Source of the DNA: Bacteroidota bacterium
GTDB lineage: Bacteria; Bacteroidota; Bacteroidia; Chitinophagales; Chitinophagaceae
Direction: 5' to 3'
Assembly: GCA_016868815.1 (NCBI GenBank)
Contig: VGFQ01000006.1
Span: 1-64,000 of the forward strand
Length of the DNA stretch: 64,000 nt
Positions 9,686-19,500 of this stretch are shown here, piece after piece. Under the pieces are notes generated by a model. It saw only the letters and a program-made list of their open reading frames with translations. It was not told the DNA's origin and searched no databases. The stretch's first letter is position 1. The number at the start of each line of letters is the position of its first letter. The position numbers were made by a program, and so were the translations under genes.

Positions 9686-9937
9686 TCAGGGCTGCGGGCC
9701 GCTGCTGCCCATCAGTTTGCGTCGGACCAGCGTAAATACGAACCGCAGGAGATACAACACGACCAGGTTGGCCATGAATGCCAGCTGGCCTATCTGCATC
9801 AGGAAAATCTTCTCTACCTTATTCACGATGAAAGCCTCGGAGGTGAGGCCAAGGAAGTTGACAGATGTTGGAGTCAGCCAGATGGAGGCTGTAGCGAAGA
9901 GGAAGAAAAAACTCAGTTCGCGAGCAAGTACTTTCAT
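9686..9937 (-). CDS. Small two-helix membrane protein, last gene of the eCIS operon
   Basis: 83 residues with two predicted transmembrane segments (about residues 8-20 and 48-70) and a basic C-terminal part. No recognised family. It starts 17 bp after the GH18-like gene on the same strand and ends the co-directional eCIS block. Another short 2-TM protein (37367-37603) lies near the other end of the cluster. Its position after a GH18-like membrane protein and a DUF4407 protein suggests a part in an envelope module; this is context only. Confidence 0.6.
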   Translation of the reverse strand: MKVLARELSFFFLFATASIWLTPTSVNFLGLTSEAFIVNKVEKIFLMQIGQLAFMANLVVLYLLRFVFTLVRRKLMGSSGPQP

Positions 9938-9954
9938 GGCATCTAGGATGCGGG

Positions 9955-11697
9955 TCAGGGCCTTTTGAACTGCATGGACTTCGTCAGGCGGAAGATCAGG
10001 TATCCGGCACCGATGCCAACCAGGAAGGCTATCAACAGCCCGCTCCTGGTATCTCCGAAGAAGCCGAGCCAGCTGAGCAGCGGTACCATCAGCAGGGAAC
10101 TCACCAGGATATAGACGAAGAAGTTAAAGCCTTCGTAGAAGATGGAGGTCCGAACCCGCCAGTCGCTGAAGGCCAGGAACATGGCGAGTACGACGGTTAG
10201 CGTGAAGACTGCCGACGTGGTGGCGATGAGGTCGCCATGACGGAGGAAGAAATTCCCGATGCGGATGGGATAGCCCAGGAAGGCCGTTACCGGGTCGCGG
10301 AACTGCACGGTGTCGGTGGCGAAGCGATTGCGGACTTGCTTCCAGATCTCATCATGGCCCACATCATATCCCAAAGCCCATAGCCCCACACCCCGGAAGC
10401 CCCTGGCCATGGCGAGGTCCATCTTTCGGCCGAGGGTGAAGTCGTCGTCGAACCAGCACTCGATGGCGGAGCGGTCGGGGAATTCCACCAGGTAGTAGTT
10501 GGTCATCGACAGTGGATCCAGGGAAGGCGTCAGCACATAGCTGGTGTCGAGGGGGTTGTATACCCTGCGGATCTCACTATAGGTGACCTTCCGGTCGAAG
10601 CGGCTCACATAGTTGCCTTTCTGGGCATCCAGCGTATCCCTCCATTGGTTGCCATAGAGCGGCAGGGCCAAGACGGCCATCTGGGTGTCGAGGCCACGGT
10701 CCATATAAGTTCTCACGGTGCGGTCGAGGCTGGGGCCGTTTTCGTTTGCGGAGAGCAGGGGGGCGACGGCAACCGCAGCACCTTCTTCGTCGGCATATTC
10801 ATACCCCTGTACGACCATCATGTCGGCAAGTCGCTGGAGTTCATCGAGGTTGAAGACAAGGTCCGGGTCGTCTGGCGGCAAGACGATGGACAGGTAGAAG
10901 TCGCCACCAGGGAGCGATTTCTCTAGACTCTGGCTCAAGGCTTCGATGAAGGCGGTGAAGCGAGGACCCATGTCGGACGGGATGTCTGAGAAAGAGACTT
11001 CTACGCCATCGGCCTTTCGGACGCGCAGTAGGGATGACAGGGAGTCTGACAGCAGCGACCAGGCATCGGTATTGGTGAGGAAGCGGGCGGAGTTGTCGGC
11101 CCCATCGCAGGCGACGGATAGGAGGACGCGGCAGTCGTAGGCATGGGCGGAGTCGACCAGCGCTATCGACCTCCAAGCTTCCATGTCGGCCGGATTCAGG
11201 CAGCCGCCGGTGGCAGGGTCGACGTTGTAGGAATAATATGAGAGAGTCGTCAGCAGTCGGAAGGGTGCCAGGAGCCAGTTGTCAGACATCCAGGCTGGAT
11301 GCCAGCCATAGACTTCCGCGCCGAAGCGGATGCGCTCGCGGCTGCTGTCGCGCGTCCAGAAGATCGACTGGGCACTGTCAAAATACAATCCGACCCGTTC
11401 CGGCCGCATCGGGTTCAGGGTCGAATAGAGATAGTTGTAGCGGGTGATTAGATTCTTCTGTGCCAGGGGTGTGAGGCGGGATGAGTCGTACGAAGATCTT
11501 TTTCCCCCGCCAGGCAGCTTGCCGACCAGGCGTTCCGAAGTGCGTTGCAGGAAACTGTATTCAGTCATCACCCGGCGGGTGCTGGTCTTGAGAGAGAGCA
11601 GTTGGGAATATTCCGAGCCACAGCCCGTGCATCCATAGAGGACAAACCCAAGCATCAGGCAGGCGGAAGGGTAGTATATCGCGGCGCGGAGGTTCAC
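9955..11697 (-). CDS. GH18-like TIM-barrel membrane protein, probable pseudoglycosidase
   Basis: 580 residues from a GTG at 11697 whose last bases overlap the upstream stop (GTGA), implying translational coupling. N-terminal hydrophobic signal with a lipobox-like LYGC, then a chitinase-like (GH18) barrel recognisable from GAEVYGWHPAW, LALPLYGNQW and GVGLWALGYDVGHDEIW. The GH18 catalytic motif DGxDxDxE reads DGVEVSFS (about 230-237), so the catalytic Glu and one Asp are replaced. About three transmembrane helices follow in the last ~100 residues. Expected role is glycan (peptidoglycan or chitin-like) binding rather than cleavage, inferred from the lost residues. A lipoprotein signal plus C-terminal helices is an odd combination; the N-terminal segment may simply be a membrane anchor. 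Confidence 0.72.
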   Translation of the reverse strand: MNLRAAIYYPSACLMLGFVLYGCTGCGSEYSQLLSLKTSTRRVMTEYSFLQRTSERLVGKLPGGGKRSSYDSSRLTPLAQKNLITRYNYLYSTLNPMRPERVGLYFDSAQSIFWTRDSSRERIRFGAEVYGWHPAWMSDNWLLAPFRLLTTLSYYSYNVDPATGGCLNPADMEAWRSIALVDSAHAYDCRVLLSVACDGADNSARFLTNTDAWSLLSDSLSSLLRVRKADGVEVSFSDIPSDMGPRFTAFIEALSQSLEKSLPGGDFYLSIVLPPDDPDLVFNLDELQRLADMMVVQGYEYADEEGAAVAVAPLLSANENGPSLDRTVRTYMDRGLDTQMAVLALPLYGNQWRDTLDAQKGNYVSRFDRKVTYSEIRRVYNPLDTSYVLTPSLDPLSMTNYYLVEFPDRSAIECWFDDDFTLGRKMDLAMARGFRGVGLWALGYDVGHDEIWKQVRNRFATDTVQFRDPVTAFLGYPIRIGNFFLRHGDLIATTSAVFTLTVVLAMFLAFSDWRVRTSIFYEGFNFFVYILVSSLLMVPLLSWLGFFGDTRSGLLIAFLVGIGAGYLIFRLTKSMQFKRP

Positions 11698-12974
11698 AGG
11701 AAAGAGAGCTTTATGTATTCTCGGCAAGTCTTTTCTTCTACCTCTAGTTCTTCTTCGTGGCTTTCCGTGTAGAGACCGACCACGTCGACCTGCGTCTGGC
11801 AGCCATAGACTTTGGAGAGGTTTTCCAGCTCCAGTCCGATGCTGGAGGGCATCGACAAGCCCCGGGTGAGGGCGACAAAGCCATAGTTGGGATGGACATC
11901 GGGACCCTCGGGGTCGCGGGCGACCGTCCCCTGCATGCCATTCTGTGCCTGGGAGCGCAGTGAGACCCCGTCGAAGCGGATGTCGAAGCGTACCTCCTTG
12001 TAGGTGTCGACCGGCAGGCGTACCCGGTCGCGGCGCTTAAGTTCTCCGGTCAGGTAGGGCAAGAGCGGAGAGGCCTCCGCCGTGGCGAGCGTCTGCCAGG
12101 CTTTGAGGCTTTTCTCGCCTGTCCCGAGCCAGTAGCCCATGGCGAGGTATCTTCTGCCAGGCGTGACGGGTACATCGACGCGTACGAAGGGGGTGCGGGT
12201 GATGTCGCGGCCCGAGGCGAGGGCGACGGCACGACTGAAGAAGATCTCTGAAAGGGTGTCGACCCGCAGCACTTTCATCTTTACCTGGTTGGCGAGGGTA
12301 TCGCAGAGATACCGCAGGGCAAGGCGTGCCAGGGCAGGGCGGACGGTGATGACGAGCTTACCTTTTGATGGGACAGGGCCTTTATTGTAGAGGTTCACCG
12401 TGATCATCCCGTCTGCCAAGATGACGAGCTGGTTGTTTACCTCTGCCTTCTTCATATTACGGGCCGCGTTGAAACGGAGTTCCTTGCCTTCTAGGACTTC
12501 TATCTCGTCAAAGCCCTTCCCCCGTAGGATCGTATATTCTATCTCGAGGGTATCGCCCCGGCGGACGGCATATTCGAGGCTGCGGCTGCCGCCAAGCCGG
12601 GCAAGAGTGAATACCAGGTTGGCGATGACCCGAGGCTCTTCGTCGACGGCGGGGAAATGTTTGACCAGTGACAGGTCTTCTCTCGGCATGGATACGGAGC
12701 GGTCTTTCTTTAGAACCTCAAAAAGACTGTCGGCTCGCTTTCGAAGCGTTTCATCGAGCCCATCTACAGCAGAGCTCCCTACGGAGGAGATATTTTCTAC
12801 AACTTGAGATTTGAAATACCCGAAGTCTTCGATGAGGTACCCCTTTCCATCTTTTAGGTTGGAGAACTTCTTCTCCGCGAGAGGGATGGTGACTTGCGCC
12901 TCTAGGCTGGCTGGCAGCCCATAGGCCGCAAGCAGCGTAAGAGATAGAAATATAGACCGGCAATGGACGTACAC
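11694..12974 (-). CDS. Exported protein of unknown function, eCIS tail module
   Basis: 426 residues from a GTG one base after the DUF4407 stop. A clear Sec signal peptide (hydrophobic core SIFLSLTLLAAYGLPAS, cleavage near LEA-Q) precedes a mixed alpha/beta body without a family I recognise. The middle (about 120-235) is beta-rich and could hold Ig-like folds. Its stop overlaps the next gene by 4 bp. Sitting between an inner-membrane DUF4407 protein and a GH18-like membrane protein, it is probably periplasmic and part of the same assembly; that is inference from gene order. Confidence 0.7.
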   Translation of the reverse strand: MYVHCRSIFLSLTLLAAYGLPASLEAQVTIPLAEKKFSNLKDGKGYLIEDFGYFKSQVVENISSVGSSAVDGLDETLRKRADSLFEVLKKDRSVSMPREDLSLVKHFPAVDEEPRVIANLVFTLARLGGSRSLEYAVRRGDTLEIEYTILRGKGFDEIEVLEGKELRFNAARNMKKAEVNNQLVILADGMITVNLYNKGPVPSKGKLVITVRPALARLALRYLCDTLANQVKMKVLRVDTLSEIFFSRAVALASGRDITRTPFVRVDVPVTPGRRYLAMGYWLGTGEKSLKAWQTLATAEASPLLPYLTGELKRRDRVRLPVDTYKEVRFDIRFDGVSLRSQAQNGMQGTVARDPEGPDVHPNYGFVALTRGLSMPSSIGLELENLSKVYGCQTQVDVVGLYTESHEEELEVEEKTCREYIKLSFL

Positions 12975-12975
12975 G

Positions 12976-14064
12976 TCATTTGTTTTTTAAGCGGGTACGC
13001 AATTTCCTTCGCAGCTCAGCATACTTGAGATGCGAATCGGCATAGGGCGATTCTGCGGTGGACTCGAGGCTGCTGGGCGCCATTCTTTTTGATGCGTTGT
13101 ACAGCGACTGCAGATCGAGGTTCTGTTTATAGACGGACCGCATGTAGCGATGGCGGTATTCATTCTCCGACATGCGCACCAAATTGTCGTAGGGGCCTTC
13201 AGACCCCAGGAGTTTGGCCATGACGGGAGAAGCTTCCACCATCAGTAGCAGCAGCGTGATGGCGTAGGATGCCAGGGTACCGATGCTGTGGAGTGCATTC
13301 AGGCGGGCCAGGAAGCCGGAGGAGAACTCTTCTTCGACTTTCTGCCGGTCGGCCGACCGCTGAAGGTAAAGGCTGGACCGCTCCTGGTCCACTGCGGCGG
13401 TGGCAGCTTCGTATCTTTCCTTCTCCAATGCATATTCCTGCTCGCTGGATTCATAGCGAAGCTGCTTGGCATGGCATTCAGTACCCCGGCCCCGCAGGCC
13501 TGTGCCGCAGGTGCCGTCGCATTCGCAGGCATATTCCTGATAGTATCGGTCGCGGCGTTTGCCCGACGCGTCGAGTAGGCTTCGGGCATTGAGCGCCTTT
13601 GCATCTAGGCTGCGGGCGCGTAAGACATAGGTCATCTCCAGACTTTCGAGCTTGGCGGCCCTCCATTCTCCCAGCACCTGGTGGATTTCGGAGCGGAAGA
13701 TCTCCATCTCCAGAGGCTTGGCCACGACAATTGCAATACTCATTGCTAGCAAGAGACGCGGCAGGGCCTGGAGGAACTCTTTGCGGGGGTTGCCCTTCTT
13801 GCGGAAGCTGGAGACGATATACCGGTCTATGTTAAAAATTAGAACCGCCCATAGCAGGGAGAAGGGCAGTGTCACCCACAGCGAGCCAAAGACAGAGTAG
13901 AGGGCCATGCTGGAGGAGGCGAGCGCCAGGATGGAAGTGATCAGCACGGTCATGCCGATGCCGGTATGCTTGATCCACTCCGAGGCGGGGCATTGGCGGA
14001 GCAGCTCCGGACTGCTTCCGGCGCAAAAGATCAGCAGCCTTGTTATGTTGTCTTGCTTCTGCAT
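12976..14064 (-). CDS. DUF4407 inner-membrane protein
   Basis: 362 residues. The DUF4407 pattern is visible: two close N-terminal transmembrane helices ending in LIFNIDRYIVSS, a third helix ending IVVAKPLEMEIF, a long charged, coiled-coil-like insert containing four to five cysteines (ECDGTCGTG region), and a fourth helix near residue 270. I chose ATG 14064 (MQKQDN) rather than an in-frame start at 14109, because it follows the upstream stop by 8 bp and gives the usual family N-terminus. Function of DUF4407 is unknown. Here it is embedded in the eCIS operon, which suggests a link of that machine to the inner membrane. Confidence 0.85.
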   Translation of the reverse strand: MQKQDNITRLLIFCAGSSPELLRQCPASEWIKHTGIGMTVLITSILALASSSMALYSVFGSLWVTLPFSLLWAVLIFNIDRYIVSSFRKKGNPRKEFLQALPRLLLAMSIAIVVAKPLEMEIFRSEIHQVLGEWRAAKLESLEMTYVLRARSLDAKALNARSLLDASGKRRDRYYQEYACECDGTCGTGLRGRGTECHAKQLRYESSEQEYALEKERYEAATAAVDQERSSLYLQRSADRQKVEEEFSSGFLARLNALHSIGTLASYAITLLLLMVEASPVMAKLLGSEGPYDNLVRMSENEYRHRYMRSVYKQNLDLQSLYNASKRMAPSSLESTAESPYADSHLKYAELRRKLRTRLKNK

Positions 14065-14072
14065 GCCTGCCA

Positions 14073-15158
14073 CTATGTATATATCAAGCGTTTGAGCCGT
14101 CGCACCCATACCCTCAGCCAGCGCCGGAGGCTAAACCCTTGCGCTGCTGGCCGGGCGGTAGCCTTCCGTGCGAGCTGCGGAAGGTAGGAAGGTTCGTCCA
14201 TGACTACGACGGAGACTTGCGTCACCGCCTCCTCATAGGTTGTTCTCAAAGTAAACACAAATATCTGGTCAACCGAAACTTCCATGTCACGTTTCCCTTC
14301 TGCAGGCAGCCGCCCCAGCCGCTTCTCCTGTAGTTGTGCCGAGACGGGCGTCCGCCAGGAGACACGGATGCGGTCGCCCCGCAGCACGGCATAGCTGCGT
14401 GTGGTCTCGGAGGCTGACTCTAGGGGGATATGGATGCCGGAGCCGGCATCCAGTACGCTGACGGTCACTTCCAGCAGTGAAGGCTCTGAAATCAGTACGA
14501 TCAGCGGCCGCATCAGCATGCCGCCGCGGTTCCCAGCCTTGACGCGAAAAAGGGTGTCTTCGAAGATGGTCATCGGGAGACTGCCGCTGGAGGCAATGGC
14601 ACCGACACCGGGTTCCATCTCAATGAAGTCTGCATTCTCGACTTCCCAGTAGATGTCGACGGCCTGGCCGGCCGGCACTTCCGGCGCGCTACTCCAGAGG
14701 CGGATGCGGAGGTCGTCTTTGGCCGGATTCTCACGATGGCCGGAGGCCATGAGGCTGTGAAAATGTCGGGTGCGTTCGATCAGGATGCCCCGGTGGTCGT
14801 CGTGGGTTTGGTAGCGGGTATCGCTGATCAAATGGCGCCGGTCGATGATGAGAAACGACTCTGCCGGATCCTCTAAGGAGTACCTAGGATGTACGCACAC
14901 TTCAGCGCCGGCCAGCACCAGGCGTTTCTTGGCGTTGACATATCGCAGGCTCTTGTCGGTCGGGTGCTCTCGGAGGCATACCTCGAGATAGACTCCTTTG
15001 TTGACGAGTCGGAAGAGCATTTCTTCCAACCATCCGAAGTCGGAGGCCTGCATCAATAGCTGGACCTGCCCCTGCGCTCGCTTGAGCTGCGCCGTCGCCT
15101 CCCGGGCCCATTCTTCAGGCCAGAAAAGGTATTGGAACATCTTATTGGGGCGTGACAT
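14073..15158 (-). CDS. PLD-like (HKD-less) plus Ig-like domain protein, function unknown
   Basis: 361 residues from the ATG at 15158, 13 bp after the AAA+ ATPase gene. The first ~130 residues resemble a phospholipase-D-like fold (VQLLMQASDFGWLEEML..., ESFLIIDRRHLI) but I see no HxKxxxxD catalytic motif, so enzymatic activity is doubtful. From about 150 a beta-sandwich pattern appears (VDIYWEVENADFIEMEPGVG... then DTLFRVKAGN), typical of bacterial Ig-like domains, and probably a second one follows. The C-terminus is strongly basic (RRWLRVWVRRLKRL). No signal peptide. It could be an eCIS cargo, a cargo adaptor or a cytosolic accessory protein; nothing in the sequence decides this. Confidence 0.62.
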   Translation of the reverse strand: MSRPNKMFQYLFWPEEWAREATAQLKRAQGQVQLLMQASDFGWLEEMLFRLVNKGVYLEVCLREHPTDKSLRYVNAKKRLVLAGAEVCVHPRYSLEDPAESFLIIDRRHLISDTRYQTHDDHRGILIERTRHFHSLMASGHRENPAKDDLRIRLWSSAPEVPAGQAVDIYWEVENADFIEMEPGVGAIASSGSLPMTIFEDTLFRVKAGNRGGMLMRPLIVLISEPSLLEVTVSVLDAGSGIHIPLESASETTRSYAVLRGDRIRVSWRTPVSAQLQEKRLGRLPAEGKRDMEVSVDQIFVFTLRTTYEEAVTQVSVVVMDEPSYLPQLARKATARPAAQGFSLRRWLRVWVRRLKRLIYT

Positions 15159-15171
15159 GTAAGCGGTTGGG

Positions 15172-16524
15172 TTAGATCCGGGAAGTCTTGCCCTCTTTGC
15201 CGAGCTCCCGGATGACGCCGTGCACGAGGTCTCCCATCTGGATATAAGCGGACTCGCGGGAACGGGCATTTAGCCAGGCGAACTGTACGGCGTTGTGGAT
15301 AGACCCGCCGGAGACTTCATGGTCGCGTGCGATGGTGGCCAGGTCGACCTCTTTGTCCAAACCGAAGCCCGACAGCAGGTTCCGCCAGATACGTTCGCGC
15401 TCCAGCGCCTCGGGGACGTTGAAGCTGATAATGCTTTGAAAACGACGGAGGAAGGCCCGGTCGATGTTCGGCTTCAGGTTGGTGGCGAGGATGACCAGCC
15501 CGTCGAAGTTCTCGATCCGCTGCAGCAGGTAGGAGGTCTCCTGGTTGGCATAGCGGTCCTTCGAGTCGGAGACCTCAGTACGTTTGGAGAACAGCGACTC
15601 CGCCTCATCGAAAAACAGGATCCAGTTTTTGTTCTCGGCCAATGCGAAGACGGTCGACAGGTTCTTTTCTGTCTCGCCGATGTATTTGGAGACCAGCTGT
15701 GAGAGGTCTATGCGGAAGACAGGCCGGTTGGTCTCATGACCGATGACGGCGACGGTCAGGGTCTTGCCGGTGCCGGGCGGGCCATGGAAGAGGGCGCGGT
15801 ATCCTTTGCGGAAGCGTTGCTGCAGGAGGCTGTCTTCCCGGATCTCCGACTGGAACCGGAGCCAATGCAGGATATGCGAGACTTCGTCCAGCACCATGGG
15901 GCTGAGGACGAGGTCTTCCATCCGGTGGTAGGTCTGCAACCGCTGGGCGGGGAACATGGGACTGTAGCGCGGCTCGAAGGGCTTACCCGTGGTGAGCAGT
16001 GCCAGGTATTCTTCGGAGAGGGTGAGGCGACCCGACCAGAACATTTCCTGGCTTGCGCCATGCGAGAGCCGCAGGATGTTGCGGCGGTAGAAGACATGAT
16101 CCTCCGAGAACATCTGCAGGAGCGTGATGCGGCGTTGCAGGTCCTTTTCGGCGATGACGAAGCAGACGGTCTCGCCAGTAGGGACAAACCCTCGGTGTTG
16201 GGCATTGTCGGCTCCGCCGAACTCCGTAAAGCTGCGGGCGATGGACTTGTTCTGTATGAAGAAGCGGTCGAAGAGCTGCGGCCTGATGTTTGGCACCAGC
16301 GACATGCAGAGGGCGATCCGTTCTTCGATGGTGAGCGAGAGTTCCTGCACGAGTTTGCCATAGGCACCTTTGCCCTGGAGCTGGGGTGGCGGGAGGGCTG
16401 CCGGGTCGAAGGGCTTTGACTCGAAATACGACTGCATCCTCTGGTCGAGCAGTTGCGATAGCCAGTCGAGTTCTTTTTCGAGGCTGATGATATGGTCCTT
16501 CGAAGGGTCGGCCATCAGGGTCAT
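15172..16524 (-). CDS. eCIS AAA+ ATPase (Afp15/Pvc15-like)
   Basis: 450 residues starting at an ATG that overlaps the tape-measure stop (ATGA). N-terminal ~210 residues are family-specific; the AAA+ core has Walker A GPPGTGKT (248-255), the substrate-loop segment LVSKYIGETEKNL, Walker B ILFFDEAE (302-309), sensor-1 ATNLKPNIDRAF and the arginine-finger region FLRRFQ. An AAA+ ATPase of this kind is a hallmark of extracellular contractile injection systems (Afp15/Pvc15), required for particle assembly in the characterised systems, and distinguishes them from phage tails. It is not ClpV-like: there is only one AAA module. Confidence 0.92.
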   Translation of the reverse strand: MTLMADPSKDHIISLEKELDWLSQLLDQRMQSYFESKPFDPAALPPPQLQGKGAYGKLVQELSLTIEERIALCMSLVPNIRPQLFDRFFIQNKSIARSFTEFGGADNAQHRGFVPTGETVCFVIAEKDLQRRITLLQMFSEDHVFYRRNILRLSHGASQEMFWSGRLTLSEEYLALLTTGKPFEPRYSPMFPAQRLQTYHRMEDLVLSPMVLDEVSHILHWLRFQSEIREDSLLQQRFRKGYRALFHGPPGTGKTLTVAVIGHETNRPVFRIDLSQLVSKYIGETEKNLSTVFALAENKNWILFFDEAESLFSKRTEVSDSKDRYANQETSYLLQRIENFDGLVILATNLKPNIDRAFLRRFQSIISFNVPEALERERIWRNLLSGFGLDKEVDLATIARDHEVSGGSIHNAVQFAWLNARSRESAYIQMGDLVHGVIRELGKEGKTSRI

Positions 16525-19500
16525 TTCCACTGGACTACAAGTCGGTCGGGCATCCAAGATAGCTGAATCATCGATATGTTCCAAGGCAGCGTATCGAGCA
16601 GCATGTCATAGGCTTTTCGCTGTACGACGAGCTCCCAGCGCTCTTCGATGCGATAGAGCATAGCCTCCCGTCGCAAGAAGCTTTCGCGGAAGGTGTCGGG
16701 CTTTGTCGTCTTGAGTTTTTCCCAGTTTCGGATGACGCCCTGGAGCATTTTCCCGCAGAGGTCTGCCTCTTCTGTGGAGACATCTATGTTGGCCGGCACT
16801 TCGAAGTCGATCGGAGCGCCGCAGAGGACTTTGTTAAGGGCGAGCTGATGCTCTTCCATGTCGGTGCGGCCGGTGACGATGTATTCAGTGATGCGGATGG
16901 CGCGGGAGAGCTCCTGGTCGCCCACGAAATTCTTGCCATCGGTGAGCTGCAGCCGGGAGAACAGCCGGCCGAGGAATGGCCATAACAGCACCAGTCCGCC
17001 GTTCCGGACCGGGATGCCATCAGCCGGGTCGGGCGTAGGCTCCGGGTCGTTCATCGCCTCTGCATTTTCTGAGGCTGCCGGCGGCTTCAGCTTGCGCTCC
17101 TCCTCGGGTGGGGAATCTATCCAGTCGGGGATCAGTGCTCTGAGCTCCTGCCAGAGGTCCCGCTCTGCAGGCGTGAGGAGCCCGGGCTCGGGCCTCTGTA
17201 TGCGCGCCAGCTGTCGTTCGTCGAGGACGGAGGTGACGGCTTCCATAAAGCGCTGGAGGATCCGCAGGGGGGTGTCGAGCCGGTAGCGGGTGCGCGACCA
17301 CCACTGCAGGATCCTGTCCATCCGGTCACGATCGGTCCGGGCACCGACGGCCCTCCAGACGTCAATGCCGAAGCGTTGCCGCATCATACGGGTCAGCTCG
17401 CTGAGTTCTGTGAAGAGGGCGGGATGCACGAAGTTGTAAAGGCTCCGCTCATCCAGCCCGGCGATGAGGCGGCGGACACGCTGGCGGGCGCTCTCTTCGC
17501 GGCTTCGCTGGAAGAGCAGGCTACGGATGCGGGTGTCGCCGGTGCGGATGCGTTCGTGCAGCCAGGCCGTGAGTGCGTCGACAGACTCAAAGCTGGCATC
17601 GGGTGCCAGCATCCCTGTCCGCAGGAAGAACCAGACAGCCTGCTCGAGGGCGGCCCGGGGGCGGCGGGCTTTTCGGAGCCGCTCAGCCTGAACCCTGCGC
17701 AGCAGAGGGTTGCGCGTCCGGCGGAAGGCCTCCAGCGGCATCGCCTCAGACGCAGCTGCCACGAGGGTTTCAAAGCCGCTGATCCGCAGGGCATCGGACA
17801 GCAGTCGCCCTACCCCGGCATTGCCCAGCGCCGGCTGCCCGGCCGTCCGCTGCCGGAAGAGCCGGATGAATTGCACCAACGATGCCAGCCGGACGCGGGA
17901 ACGCATGGCCTCTTCCGAGAGGGCAGGCAGGAATGCCTGCAAGGCAGGGTCTGACGTCTGCCTTGTGAGGGCGCTGAAGATATATTCACTGAGGTCAGCA
18001 GGCTGAAAAAATGCGAGCACTTCCTCCTCATGCATGGGATGCAGCTGCCGCGTCGAAAAATAGCGCGCCATGCCTTTCGATGCTACCTGCTGGGCCATCT
18101 CCCGGTATTCCGGTGCGGAGGCCGCCACCAAGCCGATGCCCGGCACCATGCCCGTCTCCAGGAAAAAGGTGAGCGCAGCCTCTTCGGAAGCGGCTATCGG
18201 CCGGCTGTCCAGGCCTTCGACCGAAAAGCCTTCTGCCGGCTGGGAGGCCGCTGCCAGCAGGGCAGCATGGATGGCCGCCGGGGTCCGATAGCGCCAGAGT
18301 TTTTGAGAAAAGAGGACGCCCAGCACTTCACGTCTTGCCTGGCGGGCGGCCGGCTGCCAGCCCATGCTGCGGTAGAGTTCCACCCAGGCGTCGACGAGGC
18401 CCTGGACCTCTATGCCGGGTGCCAGACTGCGCAGCAAGGCCTGCCAGGCACGTGCCGGCAACAGCTCTGCCAGCTGGCTGGCTTCGGCAGGGCTCCATCG
18501 ACGGTCGTCTACCCAGCGCCGAAGGCCGGCTAATAGGCGGTTTCCCGTGCCTCCCGTGCGCGACAAGGCACTCAGCAGTTGTTTGGGCGTGGGGATGTCC
18601 CGCAGCTTTGCCTTTTCCGGCGGCGTTGGCGGAGGCTCCCTGTCCCCTGCCCCCTCGTCAGGAAGGTCTGTGCCCAGGCCTTGCGCTGCCAGATGGGTGG
18701 TGATGGCCGCCACCGGCACACCGGCAGACACCAGCGCGCGTTGCAGCCTGACTACGGCCCCCGCGGGCAGCCGGTCGAAAGGCAGCAATGCCTCCAGGAA
18801 GCGGAGGTGCAGCGGACTTGCATCGCCCGGCTGCCCGGGTCCTGCATGCAGGTAGGTATCTACCAGCAGGGTGAGCGTGCGCCTGCGGGTGCGGCCCGCC
18901 GGATGCCGGAAGAGGTAGTCGGCCCAGGCGTGGATGGCCCGGTAGTCTTGCTCGCGGGAAGGAGAAGGGTCTGTCAGCACCCCGAAATAAAACTCGTACC
19001 AAGGCTCCGGCCCTGCCAGGGCCTCCAGCGCGCGGCGGGGCCAGGCATCCAGCAACGCTTGCACCTCGCCGGATGGCAGCCCTTCCCGCGGGAGACTTTT
19101 CAGTGCCTGCCAGAAGCTGAGTGTCCCCTCTTCCACCAGGTAGGCCATGACGGATTGCTGCAAGGCATTTTCTCCCCTGCCGACCTCCCGGGTCTGGCGG
19201 TAAAGGAGGACCTCGCGCATGAGCTGCTCTTCCGTCAGCCGTGGGTCGCCTGCCCGAGCAGCCCAATGGCGGAAGGTCCTTGCCACCGCCGCCCGGTCGA
19301 CGCCGAACTGCTGGAGGATGGCCGACACCAGGGGCGGGCGTTGGACGGCCGCCAGGAGGATTGAGGTGGCATGCCGGGGCGGGCGGGCGGCCAGGAGCCT
19401 TGCCAGCAGCCGGCCGCTGACCACTTGCTGAGCCAAGTAGTCGGCTTGTGATTCCAGCGACTGCCCTTCGAAAGGATGCCCATCGGGAAAGCGACCCAGC

